Assembly: GCA_022841915.1 (NCBI GenBank)
Contig: JALHQN010000001.1
Span: 620,001-684,000 of the forward strand
From: Burkholderiales bacterium
Lineage (GTDB): Bacteria; Pseudomonadota; Gammaproteobacteria; Burkholderiales; WYBJ01
DNA: 64,000 nucleotides
Direction of reading: 5' to 3'
Below the pieces are notes generated by a model, which was not told the origin of the DNA, did not search any database, and saw only the letters and a list, made by a program, of their open reading frames with translations. The position numbers and the translations under genes are program-made. Below, in pieces: positions 17,769 to 29,950 of the stretch; position 1 is the stretch's first letter, and each line of letters opens with the position of its first letter.

Positions 17769-19190
17769 ATGGCGCATGACGCCAACAGCGACAATCGCTA
17801 TACCCGTGGATTGGCGGAGTTCATCTCCGGACTTCGCTATGACCGCATCCCTGCCGAAGTGCTCGCCCGGATCAAGCTGTTGATCCTCGACTCGCTAGGC
17901 TGCGCGATCTATGGCGCGCACTTGCCGTGGAGCCAGATTCTCGTCGACACCCTCAAACGGGTGGATTCTTCGTCCGGCGCCGCCGTCTGGGGTACCTCGC
18001 ACCGGCTGTCGGCACCCCACGCCGCGCTGGCCAACGGCTCCCTCGTGCAAGGCTTCGAACTCGACGACGTCCACCGCGTCGGCGTTCTTCATGTGGGCGC
18101 GGTGACGCTGCCCCCGCTCGTCTCGATCGCGGAAACGAGTACGGGGATACCAGGGAAAGATTTCCTCAGCGCCGCGGTCGCGGGCTACGAAACCGGACCG
18201 CGCGTGGGCATGTGCATGGGGCAGGAGCACGTCGGGCAGGGTTGGCATTCGGGGGCGACGGTCGGTGTCTTTTCCGCTGCAGCCGGCGCTGCGCGCGGCC
18301 TCGCCCTCGATGCAGACAAGACCGTCCACGCGCTCGGCATCGCCGGCACCCAATCGGCCGGGCTGATGGCGGCGCAGTATGGCGCGATGGTCAAACGGAT
18401 GCACGCGGGCCGCGCCGCGCAAAGCGGCCTCTACGGCGCATTGCTCGCCGCGGGCGGCTACACCGGCATCGCCAATGTCTTCGAGTCCGAGTACGGCGGA
18501 TTCTGCACCACCTTCTCGCGCTCCAACGACCGCTTCGACCTGCGCAAACTGACCGCCGATCTTGGGCAACGCTGGGAAACAATGGGCGTGGCCCTCAAGT
18601 TCTATTCGTGCGTCGGCAGCAACCACACCACGCTCGATGCGCTGCGCGACATGCAGGCCGAACAGCCGTATGGTCCCGAGGACGTGGAGAGCGTCGTCGT
18701 CCATGGCTCCCGGGTCACGATGGACCACGTCGGCTGGAAGTACCAGCCCCAGGGCCTGACCTCGGCACAGCTGAACCTGCCGTTCTGCGTCGCGACGCTG
18801 CTGCTCGAGGGCGATGTCTTCGTCGATCAATTCCCCGCGTCATGCGTAGCCGATCCCGCACGCATGGCACTCGCCGAGCGAGTCGAAGTTCGGCACGATC
18901 CCGAGATCACGGCGCGAGGTTCGAAATCTCGGCACATGGTGCGCGTGGAACTGCATCTGAAAGACGGCCGCCGAATGATCCGAACACTCGAGGCTCCCCG
19001 CGGCTCGGAGCACAAGTTCGCATCTCAAGACGATGTGGTCGAGAAATTCGAGAAACTCGCCGGACACGCTTTGCCTGCGCTGCAGGTCGAGGCACTGCGC
19101 GACGCCGTACTCAATCTGGAGAAGCTGGAAGATGCCCGTCTCATCGCCAGACTTCTTGTCCAACATCAGCCGGAGCGACTTGCACCATGA
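17769..19190 (+). CDS. MmgE/PrpD-family protein
   Basis: Protein of 473 residues of the MmgE/PrpD family, whose known members include 2-methylcitrate dehydratase (PrpD) and cis-aconitate decarboxylase. Family stretches are seen at the N-terminus (LLILDSLGCAIYGA), in NGSLVQGFELDDVH, and in HAGRAAQSGLYGALLAAGG. The ATG at 17769 gives a normal family start; an earlier in-frame ATG would begin inside tRNA-Sec. No other methylcitrate-cycle gene is nearby, so the substrate is open. Its stop overlaps the rubredoxin start (ATGA). Confidence 0.87.
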   Translation: MAHDANSDNRYTRGLAEFISGLRYDRIPAEVLARIKLLILDSLGCAIYGAHLPWSQILVDTLKRVDSSSGAAVWGTSHRLSAPHAALANGSLVQGFELDDVHRVGVLHVGAVTLPPLVSIAETSTGIPGKDFLSAAVAGYETGPRVGMCMGQEHVGQGWHSGATVGVFSAAAGAARGLALDADKTVHALGIAGTQSAGLMAAQYGAMVKRMHAGRAAQSGLYGALLAAGGYTGIANVFESEYGGFCTTFSRSNDRFDLRKLTADLGQRWETMGVALKFYSCVGSNHTTLDALRDMQAEQPYGPEDVESVVVHGSRVTMDHVGWKYQPQGLTSAQLNLPFCVATLLLEGDVFVDQFPASCVADPARMALAERVEVRHDPEITARGSKSRHMVRVELHLKDGRRMIRTLEAPRGSEHKFASQDDVVEKFEKLAGHALPALQVEALRDAVLNLEKLEDARLIARLLVQHQPERLAP

Positions 19191-19351
19191 ACCAGTGGCA
19201 TTGCGATTTGTGCGGATTCACTTACGACGAGAACACCGGCCTGCCCGGCGAGGGCATCGCTGCGGGAACGCCGTGGGCGCAGGTCCCGGCCGACTGGACC
19301 TGTCCGGACTGCTCTGCGCCCAAATCCGATTTCACCTTGGCCGACGCCTGA
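19187..19351 (+). CDS. Rubredoxin-type iron protein
   Basis: Small protein of 54 residues with both iron-binding cysteine pairs of rubredoxins: CDLCGFTYD near the start and CPDCSAPKSDF near the end. The aromatic and glycine positions of the fold are kept. It would carry single electrons in the cytoplasm. Its ATG overlaps the stop of the PrpD-family gene (ATGA), so the two are translated together, an unusual pairing because PrpD chemistry needs no electrons. In several bacteria rubredoxin-like domains assist redox enzymes, and the redox genes upstream are possible partners. Confidence 0.9.
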   Translation: MNQWHCDLCGFTYDENTGLPGEGIAAGTPWAQVPADWTCPDCSAPKSDFTLADA

Positions 19352-19402
19352 AGCACGCCCCCCTCACTAAGCGAGACATGCAAACCCCACGGTGCGCAAG
19401 CC

Positions 19403-19741
19403 TTGAAACCCTTCGATCCCTTGTTGCGCGCCGACGCGGAACCAGCCGAGATAGCGGCGCTTCATCGATGGCGACGAAGAGTCGTGCGCTGGTGGGTCGC
19501 CACCATGGTGGCTTCCGTGGCTGTATGGGCACTCCTGGGATTGCTCGGCGCCCCGACGTGGCTCGAAGTCTTGTCGGCAGCAGCACTGCTCCTGCTAGCG
19601 AGCCTCGCTCTGCGGAGCATGCGACGCGGCGCATGCCCTCGCTGCGGGACGAGGATTCGGTTTCAGCCGCGCATCGAGCTCCCGCAGGCATGCGGGCACT
19701 GCGGACTGGCGTTCTTCAAGCAATGCGAGACAACGCTGTGA
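19403..19741 (+). CDS. Small membrane protein with C-terminal zinc ribbon
   Basis: Hypothetical protein of 112 residues starting at TTG. Two adjacent hydrophobic helices cover about residues 30-70, followed by two cysteine pairs (CPRCGTRIRF and CGHCGLAFF) that would bind zinc or iron. I know no named family for this layout. It follows rubredoxin by 51 bases in the same direction. The start codon is uncertain because no strong ribosome site is visible. Confidence 0.6.
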   Translation: MKPFDPLLRADAEPAEIAALHRWRRRVVRWWVATMVASVAVWALLGLLGAPTWLEVLSAAALLLLASLALRSMRRGACPRCGTRIRFQPRIELPQACGHCGLAFFKQCETTL

Positions 19742-21595
<1,854 letters not shown>

Positions 21596-21670
21596 TCCCA
21601 TCGCCCGCGGGCTTGACTCCGAGCATCGCGGACCGCAATTGAGGGAAGATTCCCTCGGAAAGCAGAAACG

Positions 21671-22522
21671 ATGAGCACTTACTCGGTCGACGTCGGCGCG
21701 GACAATTTCAAGGAAGTGGTGCTCGAGGGCTCGAAGAAGACCCCGGTGATCATCGACTTCTGGGCACCCTGGTGCGCGCCGTGTCGAGCGCTCAAGCCGG
21801 TGCTGGAGAAGCTTGCCGAAGAATACGGCGGCCGCTTCATGCTCGCCAAGATCAACTCCGACGAGAACCAGGAGATCGCCGCCAGTCTCGGCGTGCGCAG
21901 CATCCCGGCGGTCAAGGCGGTCGTCGACGGCAAGCTGGCCGACGAGTTCGTCGGTGCCCTGCCCGAGGGCCAGGTCAGGGCATTCATCGACCGTCTGCTG
22001 CCTTCACCTTCGGATCTCGTATGCAGGCAAGCCGACGAGCTCGTTGCGGCCGGCCGGAACGTCGATGCACTTGCCCTGCTCGACGAGGCGTTGCGCCTGA
22101 ACCCCAAGAACGAGGCGGCGCGGGTCGGGCGGGTGGAAGCCCTGCTGGCCCTGAACCGCGTGGACGAAGCACGAGCCGAGTTTGCGGCGCTCAATCCCGT
22201 GCATGTCGACGACAACCGACTCAGCGTTCTCAAGGCTCGTCTGGAATTCGCAGGCCGAGCGACCGAGGACTACACCCAGCTCGAAACCCGCATAGCGGCC
22301 GATCCGAAAGACCTGGATGCGCGCCTCGAGCTGGCCCGCCATTACGTCCAGAAGCAGGCCTACGAATCGGCGTTGGAACAGCTGCTGCAGATCGTCCGGA
22401 TCGACCGGAAGTTCGGCGATGACGCCGGACGCAAGACCATGATCGAGGTCTTCAACCTGCTCGGCGGCCAGGAGGAGATCGTAGCCAAGTACCGCCGACT
22501 GCTCGCTTCGGCCTTGTACTAG
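21671..22522 (+). CDS. cnoX: Thioredoxin-TPR co-chaperone (CnoX/YbbN-like)
   Basis: Protein of 283 residues with an N-terminal thioredoxin domain (about 1-110; W34-C35-A-P-C38 and cis-proline SIPAV) and a C-terminal tetratricopeptide-like helical region (ADELVAAGRNVDALALLDEAL and later repeats). This is the architecture of E. coli CnoX (YbbN, 284 residues), a chaperone-holdase working with GroEL under oxidising stress. E. coli CnoX has SQHC rather than a CxxC, whereas this protein has a full CAPC, so thiol-disulfide activity is likely. It follows purB by 75 bases. Confidence 0.88.
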   Translation: MSTYSVDVGADNFKEVVLEGSKKTPVIIDFWAPWCAPCRALKPVLEKLAEEYGGRFMLAKINSDENQEIAASLGVRSIPAVKAVVDGKLADEFVGALPEGQVRAFIDRLLPSPSDLVCRQADELVAAGRNVDALALLDEALRLNPKNEAARVGRVEALLALNRVDEARAEFAALNPVHVDDNRLSVLKARLEFAGRATEDYTQLETRIAADPKDLDARLELARHYVQKQAYESALEQLLQIVRIDRKFGDDAGRKTMIEVFNLLGGQEEIVAKYRRLLASALY

Positions 22523-22647
22523 CGCTGGATCGGCGATACAGCAGCGGCGCCGGCATTATCTCTGGCCTAGCAACCACCCCGACCAGAAAGCCGGCGTCAG
22601 CGCCTCCGGAGCACGATTCGTCCCGTCCGGTCGCCGCATGCTGCCCC

Positions 22648-23580
22648 TCAGACGACGGCCTCGGGCTGCGGCTTCTTTTCCGGTGGAATCAGATCTTCCC
22701 GACGAATCCCGAACCACATGATGAGCGGGCTCGCCACGAAGATCGACGAGTAGATGCCGAACCAGATGCCGATCGTCAGCGCCAGCGCGAAATAGAACAA
22801 CGCCTCGCCGCCGAAGAACAGCATTGCCGTCACCATCATCTGCGTGCTGCCATGGGTGATGATGGTTCGCGACATCGTGCGAGTGATGGCGCTATCGATG
22901 ACCTCCGGCACGGAGGCACGCCGCATCTTGCGGAAATTCTCCCGAATCCGGTCGAACACCACCACTGATTCGTTCACGGAGTACCCCAGCACTGCGAGCA
23001 CCGCGGCCAGCACGGGCAGCGAGAATTCCCATTGGAAGAAGGCGAAGAAGCCCAGGATGATCACCACGTCGTGCAGGTTCGCGATGATGGCGGACAGGCC
23101 GAACTTCCATTCGAAGCGCATCCACAGATACAGCACGATCCCCAGGCACACGAACAAAAGCGCGAGCGCGCCGTTCTCGAACAGCTCTCTGCCGACCTGA
23201 GGGCCGACGAACTCTACCCGCTGCAGTTCCACCTTGGAATCGTCCCGCCGCAATTCCTCCATCACCCGATCGGACTGTCCGGCGCTGGACACGCCCTCCT
23301 TGAGCGGCAGACGTATCAGCACATCGCGCGAACTGCCGAAGTTCTGCACGGCGACGTCCGGTAATTCCAGCCGGGCAACCGCCTCCCGCACCTTCGACAG
23401 ATCTGCAGGCTGTTCGTACGCCACCTCCATGACCGTCCCGCCGGTGAAGTCGACGCCGAAATTCAGGCCCTTGACTGCAAGCGAAGTCACCGCGGCAAGA
23501 AAGAACACCACGGATACCACGTTGAACACCAGCGCGTGCCGCATGAACGGGATGTCGCGCTTGATGCGGAAGAACTCCAT
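22648..23580 (-). CDS. secF: Protein-export membrane protein SecF
   Basis: Inner-membrane subunit of 310 residues of the SecDF complex, which uses the proton gradient to pull exported proteins. Six membrane helices are apparent, with a periplasmic domain between the first (FNVVSVVFFLAAVTSL) and second. Family motifs include GVDFTGGTVMEV and GYSVNESVVVFDRIREN. It is the last gene of the leftward queA-secF operon and converges on the thioredoxin-TPR gene. Confidence 0.97.
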   Translation of the reverse strand: MEFFRIKRDIPFMRHALVFNVVSVVFFLAAVTSLAVKGLNFGVDFTGGTVMEVAYEQPADLSKVREAVARLELPDVAVQNFGSSRDVLIRLPLKEGVSSAGQSDRVMEELRRDDSKVELQRVEFVGPQVGRELFENGALALLFVCLGIVLYLWMRFEWKFGLSAIIANLHDVVIILGFFAFFQWEFSLPVLAAVLAVLGYSVNESVVVFDRIRENFRKMRRASVPEVIDSAITRTMSRTIITHGSTQMMVTAMLFFGGEALFYFALALTIGIWFGIYSSIFVASPLIMWFGIRREDLIPPEKKPQPEAVV

Positions 23581-23647
23581 GTTCTATTCCTGCCTCGAGA
23601 TCGATGAGTGGGTGAAGTGCCGCGCGCTCGCTGCCAAAGTGACCTGC

Positions 23648-25528
23648 TTACGCCTTGCGTCCCTCGGGTTCTTCGGGTTGCCATACCTGCCCGATCGCGA
23701 CCGATTCGATCTTGCGCTGACGCCCGTAGTACAGATTCACCATGGCGCGAGATACGACGACGGCGCTGAACATCGACGTCATGATTCCCAGGCAGTGGAC
23801 GACGGCAAAACCCCGCACCGGACCGGACCCGAAAGCGAACAGCGCGACACCGGCGATCAGCGTCGTGATGTTGGAGTCGAGAATCGTGCCCCAGGCGCGC
23901 TCGTAGCCGGCATGGATGGACGCCTGCGGACTATTACCGTTGCGCAGTTCCTCGCGTATACGCTCGTTGATGAGCACGTTCGCATCGATCGCCATCCCGA
24001 GCGTCAGCGCGATGGCCGCGATGCCGGGCAAGGTCAAAGTCGCCTGCAGCATCGAAAGCAGACTCACCAGCAGCAGCAAATTCACAGCGAGTGCGGTGAC
24101 GGAGATGGCACCGAACAGCGTGTAGTAAGCCACCATGAATACCACGATGGCAGCGAAACCGATCCAGGTCGAGCGGAAACCCTTGGTGATGTTCTCAGCA
24201 CCAAGGCTCGGGCCGACCGTGCGCTCCTCGATGATTTCCATCGGCGCTGCCAAGGCACCCGCGCGCAGCAGCAGCGCCACGTCGTTGGCCTCTTGCGTGT
24301 TCATCTGGCCGGAAATCTGAACGCGCCCCCCGCTGATCTCGGTACGAATCGAGGGTGCGGTGACGATCTCGCCCTTGCCCTTCTCGTAGAGCAGGATGGC
24401 CATCCGCTTGCCGATATTTTCCCGCGTCACCTGCTGGAAGATACGGGCGCCGGCACCATCGAGATTGATGTGCACAGCCGGTTCGCCGTTCTGCCCGTCG
24501 AATCCGGGTTGTGCATCGGTGATCCGCTCGCCTGTCAGCACCACCTGCTTGCGTATCAGCAGCGGCACGTTGCCCCGCGCGCTGCGCTCGAAAAAGAGTT
24601 CGCTGTTGAAGGGTACTTGACCCCGCACCGCTGCTTCGAGGGCAGCCGGATTGGACGAGTTTTCCTCGTCGACCATGCGCACTTCCAGCGTCGCGGTTCT
24701 ACCCAGGATGTCCTTGGCTTTGGCAGTATCCTGCACGCCGGGCAACTGGACGACGACGCGGTCCGCTCCCTGCTGCTGGATGATGGGTTCGGCCACACCG
24801 AGTTCGTTGACGCGATTGCGCAGCGTCGTGATGTTTTGTTGCAGCGCGAAGTCCTGGGTTCGCCTTTGCGCCTCGGGCTTCAGGGTGACGAAGACGCGAA
24901 ACTCGCTCGCCTCGTCGACCGTCCGGAAATTGAAGTCTTGACTGGTTTTCTCGATCTCGGCGATGGCTTTGTCGCGGGTGGCTTGATCCCGAAACTTCAC
25001 CAGCACGACCTGGCCCTCGCGGGTCACTCCCGCATACGGAATGCGTCGCTCGCGCAAGGTCGTTCGGATGTCGCCTGCGATTCCCTCTGCCTTGCGGGTC
25101 AACGCCGCCTTCATGTCGACCTGCATGAGGAAGTGAACCCCCCCGCGCAAATCGAGGCCCAGATACATGGGCAGCGCGCCGATCGAAGTCAGCCAGGCCG
25201 GGCTGTTCGGGACCAGGTTCAGCGCTACGATGAAACCCTCGCCCAACTTCGCTTGCAGAGCATCCTTGGCCTTGATTTGGACGTCCGTGTCGGCGAACCG
25301 GACCTTGGCGCCGCTCGCATCGAGGGTCGAGCCTTGATGCTGGATGCCTGCATCCTTGAGGGCTTGCTCGACGTTGGCGAGGAGGGCCGAATCGGCCTTC
25401 TGCGTGGCCTTGAGCGGCGAGACCTGCACCGCGGGCACCTCGCCGTAGAAATTGGGCAGTGTGTAGAGCAGTCCGATCGTGAGCGCGATCGCGACGATCG
25501 CGTAAACCCAGGCAGGATATCGATTCAT
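23648..25528 (-). CDS. secD: Protein-export membrane protein SecD
   Basis: Inner-membrane subunit of 626 residues. The first membrane helix is followed by GLDLRGGVHFLMQVD, the large periplasmic head, and a C-terminal six-helix part with GMAIDANVLINERIREE, which carries the proton-relay aspartate. Length matches the E. coli protein (615). It sits 67 bases upstream of secF in the same operon. Confidence 0.98.
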   Translation of the reverse strand: MNRYPAWVYAIVAIALTIGLLYTLPNFYGEVPAVQVSPLKATQKADSALLANVEQALKDAGIQHQGSTLDASGAKVRFADTDVQIKAKDALQAKLGEGFIVALNLVPNSPAWLTSIGALPMYLGLDLRGGVHFLMQVDMKAALTRKAEGIAGDIRTTLRERRIPYAGVTREGQVVLVKFRDQATRDKAIAEIEKTSQDFNFRTVDEASEFRVFVTLKPEAQRRTQDFALQQNITTLRNRVNELGVAEPIIQQQGADRVVVQLPGVQDTAKAKDILGRTATLEVRMVDEENSSNPAALEAAVRGQVPFNSELFFERSARGNVPLLIRKQVVLTGERITDAQPGFDGQNGEPAVHINLDGAGARIFQQVTRENIGKRMAILLYEKGKGEIVTAPSIRTEISGGRVQISGQMNTQEANDVALLLRAGALAAPMEIIEERTVGPSLGAENITKGFRSTWIGFAAIVVFMVAYYTLFGAISVTALAVNLLLLVSLLSMLQATLTLPGIAAIALTLGMAIDANVLINERIREELRNGNSPQASIHAGYERAWGTILDSNITTLIAGVALFAFGSGPVRGFAVVHCLGIMTSMFSAVVVSRAMVNLYYGRQRKIESVAIGQVWQPEEPEGRKA

Positions 25529-25610
25529 CGCAATTCAGTGAGTAGTGTCGTCGCAACGCATGTCATCCGGGCGCTCGCTTCGACGAAAACACGATGGGTG
25601 GAAACGCCCG

Positions 25611-25934
25611 CTACAGCGCCTTGAGCGTACCCTTGGGCAGGACGACTTGCACAGACGCGCGCTGCACGGTGATTTCGACATTGGTCGCAACATTCAGCGC
25701 GATGTAGTTGTCGTCCACTTTGGCGACCCGTCCGACGACCCCACCGGCGGTGACGACCTCGTCGCCCTTCTGCAACGCTTCGACCATGGCTTTGTGCTCT
25801 TTCGCCCGCTTCATCTGAGGGCGGATCATCAAAAAATAAAGCACCACGAACATGAGCACGATCGGCAGCAGCCCCAGCATGTCGCTGCCTCCGCCCCCGC
25901 CGGTACTTTGCGCCCAAGCCTGACCGATGAACAT
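25611..25934 (-). CDS. yajC: Sec translocase accessory subunit YajC
   Basis: Small membrane protein of 107 residues with one helix (LLPIVLMFVVLYFLMIRPQ) ending in the family's MIRPQMKRAKEH motif, then a short beta-rich cytoplasmic domain with GDEVVTAGGVVGRV. It associates with SecDF-SecYEG. Position between tgt and secD is conserved in many proteobacteria. Confidence 0.96.
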   Translation of the reverse strand: MFIGQAWAQSTGGGGGSDMLGLLPIVLMFVVLYFLMIRPQMKRAKEHKAMVEALQKGDEVVTAGGVVGRVAKVDDNYIALNVATNVEITVQRASVQVVLPKGTLKAL

Positions 25935-26004
25935 AAAACGTCTCCTGAGTGGTCCGCGATACTAAACCGACGCGGACGCTGGCCGCTGCAATAAGCGCTG
26001 GATT

Positions 26005-27598
<1,594 letters not shown>

Positions 27599-27602
<4 letters not shown>

Positions 27603-28657
27603 CGGGCGGAAGGTTCGGTCGATGTGCTGCCAGCGCGTTCGAGCAGCATGGCGTCGCCGTAACTGAAGAACCGATATCGCTCTTCGATCGCATGGGCATA
27701 CGCGCGGCGGATGTTGTCGATGCCGGCAAAGGCCGACACCAGCATGAGCAACGTGGATTTCGGCAAGTGGAAATTCGTGATGAGCCTATCCACCACCTGG
27801 AAGGAGTAGCCAGGCAGGATGAAAAGATTCGTCTCCCCGTAACCTGGACGCACATTGCCTCCATCGAGCGCGGCGGCCTCGAGCGCTCGCAGGCTGGTCG
27901 TGCCCACCGCAAGTACGCGCTTGCCGCTCGCGCGCGCCGCGCGGATCGCCTCGGCGGTCTGGGCGGGGACATCGAACCGTTCGCTGTGCATCGCGTGCTC
28001 GCGCACATCGCTCACCTTCACGGGCTGAAAAGTCCCGGCGCCGACATGCAAGGTGATGTAGACGATCGTCGCACCCCGCGCTCGCAACGCCGCGAGCGCG
28101 GGCTCGTCGAAATGCAAGCCCGCCGTGGGAGCCGCGACCGCCCCCGGATGCCGGGCATAGACGGTCTGGTAGCGGGCCGTATCGGCGGCGTCCGCAGCAT
28201 GGTCGATATACGGCGGAAGAGGCACTGAGCCGTGCGCATCCAGATAACCCAGCAGATCGGTCGTGCCTTCGAAGCAAAGACGAAAGAACTGCCCCTCGCG
28301 CCCGAGCACGCGCGCATCCATACCGCCAGCCAGGTGGAGCATGCTGCCGTCGCGTGGCGACTTGCTGGCACGCACCATGGCGAGCGCGTTGCGCTCGTCG
28401 ATGATCCGCTCGATCAGCACTTCCACCTGCCCGCCAGTTTGCTTGGAGCCCAGCAAGCGCGCCTTGATCACCCGGGTGTCGTTGAGCACGACCACGTCGC
28501 CCGAACCCACCGTCTGCGGCAGATCGGTGAAGCGCCGGTCGAGCAAACGTCCTGTGCGCCCGTCGAGGTACAATAGCCTGCTCGCAGACCGCTCGGCCGC
28601 GGGGTGCTGGGCGATCAGTTCCGGTGGGAGGATGAAGTCGAAGTCGTCTAGGCGCAC
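27599..28657 (-). CDS. queA: S-adenosylmethionine:tRNA ribosyltransferase-isomerase QueA
   Basis: Enzyme of 352 residues that builds epoxyqueuosine on tRNA using the ribosyl group of S-adenosylmethionine. Family landmarks are [14 protein letters not shown] at the start, [21 protein letters not shown], and [19 protein letters not shown]. The GTG at 28657 was chosen because family members begin just before LDDFDF; 17 further upstream codons lack family content. It is the first gene of the leftward operon queA-thioesterase-tgt-yajC-secD-secF. Confidence 0.96.
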
Positions 28658-28667
28658 GGCACGGCGG

Positions 28668-28673
28668 ATTATA
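28668..28673 (-). promoter_or_regulatory. Perfect -10 hexamer ten bases before queA
   Basis: On the minus strand TATAAT ends ten bases before the GTG start of queA. If used, transcription would begin only a few bases before the start codon, giving a leaderless or nearly leaderless mRNA; no Shine-Dalgarno sequence is visible. The -35 region is weak. Confidence 0.4.
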
Positions 28674-28876
28674 CGGGCTCCGGCGTCGCAGCATCGCACG
28701 GCAAGCACCGTCGCACCTCATCTGTTCCGATCGCGGACGATTTCAGCGCTCAGGCAAAGTGCAAGCGCTTGACGATGATCCGTGCCGTCACGCAGGCGGC
28801 CGTCCCGGCTCTTTCCCCGGGCCGGGCGCTTCGGACGTGGCCTTCCCGCGGGGGCGTGCGCGCCACGACGTGCGAT

Positions 28877-29701
28877 TCAGCGGGGGCGATCCCCCGCCAG
28901 GGTGATTCGGTGCATGATCCTGCGAAAGCCGTGATAGTCGTTGACCGGGTTATGCAAGGTGCAACGGTTGTCCCAAAGTGCCAGCGACCCGGGCCGCCAT
29001 GCGAAACGACAGGTGAACTCGGCTCGTTGCTGATGGTGGAACAGGAAGCTCAGGAGCGGCTGGCTTTCTTCCTCGGTCCAGCCCGCGAACCGCACGGTAT
29101 GGCCGCTGTTGATATAAAGCGATTTGCGCCCCGTTTCAGGGTGGGTGCGAACCACGGGATGCTCCGAAACGTATTGCTTGCGTGCATCCGCGCGACCATC
29201 GCTGGCGATACGGTCTTCCCGGCTCTTGGTGACGTCGGCCTTTGCGGAACTGTTCACCCCGCGCAGTCCCGACAACGTCGCCTTCAATCCGTCGGAAAGG
29301 GCGTCGTAGGCAGCCGCCATGCTCGAGAACTCCGTGTCTCCACCGTAGGGAGGCAGTTCTCGGGCCAGAAGCATCGTGGCCGACGGGGGACATTCGAGGT
29401 AAGCCGTATCCGTGTGCCACATGCCGCCGAAATTGGTGCGCTCGTGCTCGAGTTTCTTCACCTCGATGATCTGCGGGAAATCGGGCAGTCCGCGCACGAA
29501 GGGATACTCGATCGGCGTGCCCATGGCCAAGGCGAAATCCATGAACTGCCGCGGATCGAGCTTCTGATCGCGAAAAAAGATCACTCCGTGTTCCAGCCAG
29601 ACCGCGCGGATGGCAGAAACCGTGCTCGGGGCCAGCGGCTGCGCCAGATCCACGTCATGAATTTCGGCGCCCACTGCGCCTGCGATGCGGACTATCTCCA
29701 T
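28877..29701 (-). CDS. TauD/TfdA-family Fe(II)/2-oxoglutarate dioxygenase
   Basis: Dioxygenase of 274 residues. The iron ligands are the HxD pair in MWHTDTAYLE and the distal histidine in RRIMHRITLAGD; an arginine two turns after it would bind 2-oxoglutarate. The family start VGAEIHDVDLAQPL is typical. Members hydroxylate taurine, alkylsulfates, 2,4-D and related compounds. No sulfonate transporter is next to it, so the substrate cannot be named. It stands alone, divergent from the PhoD gene. Confidence 0.88.
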   Translation of the reverse strand: MEIVRIAGAVGAEIHDVDLAQPLAPSTVSAIRAVWLEHGVIFFRDQKLDPRQFMDFALAMGTPIEYPFVRGLPDFPQIIEVKKLEHERTNFGGMWHTDTAYLECPPSATMLLARELPPYGGDTEFSSMAAAYDALSDGLKATLSGLRGVNSSAKADVTKSREDRIASDGRADARKQYVSEHPVVRTHPETGRKSLYINSGHTVRFAGWTEEESQPLLSFLFHHQQRAEFTCRFAWRPGSLALWDNRCTLHNPVNDYHGFRRIMHRITLAGDRPR

Positions 29702-29887
29702 GCTTCCCCTCCGACCGATCGTCGATCTGCTGCCCGTCCGGCTCGACGCCAGATCCGACCTGGAAACCCTCTACCCTGCGGCATTGAACGCAGTTTAGAG
29801 GATTTCTCCCTCCGGCGCCCACGCTACGCAGAGGCTACAACCTTGTTGTCCGGCGGCGACTGCAGTCACGCCCTCACCGCATCCCGA

Positions 29888-29916
29888 TTGACCCGAGGAC
29901 ACCCGCTTGGAATACT
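29888..29916 (+). promoter_or_regulatory. Candidate promoter of the PhoD-type phosphatase gene
   Basis: TTGACC at 29888-29893 and AATACT at 29911-29916 are 17 bases apart and lie 35 bases before the chosen start. No Pho box repeat was recognised. Confidence 0.45.
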
Positions 29917-29950
29917 CCCCGGCTGCCGATGAATACGTCTGGAAAAATCC

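Noticed and set aside
23234-25624. A 796-residue plus-strand frame opposite secF and secD
   Set aside because: It is a shadow frame of secD and secF, which have all family motifs on the minus strand.
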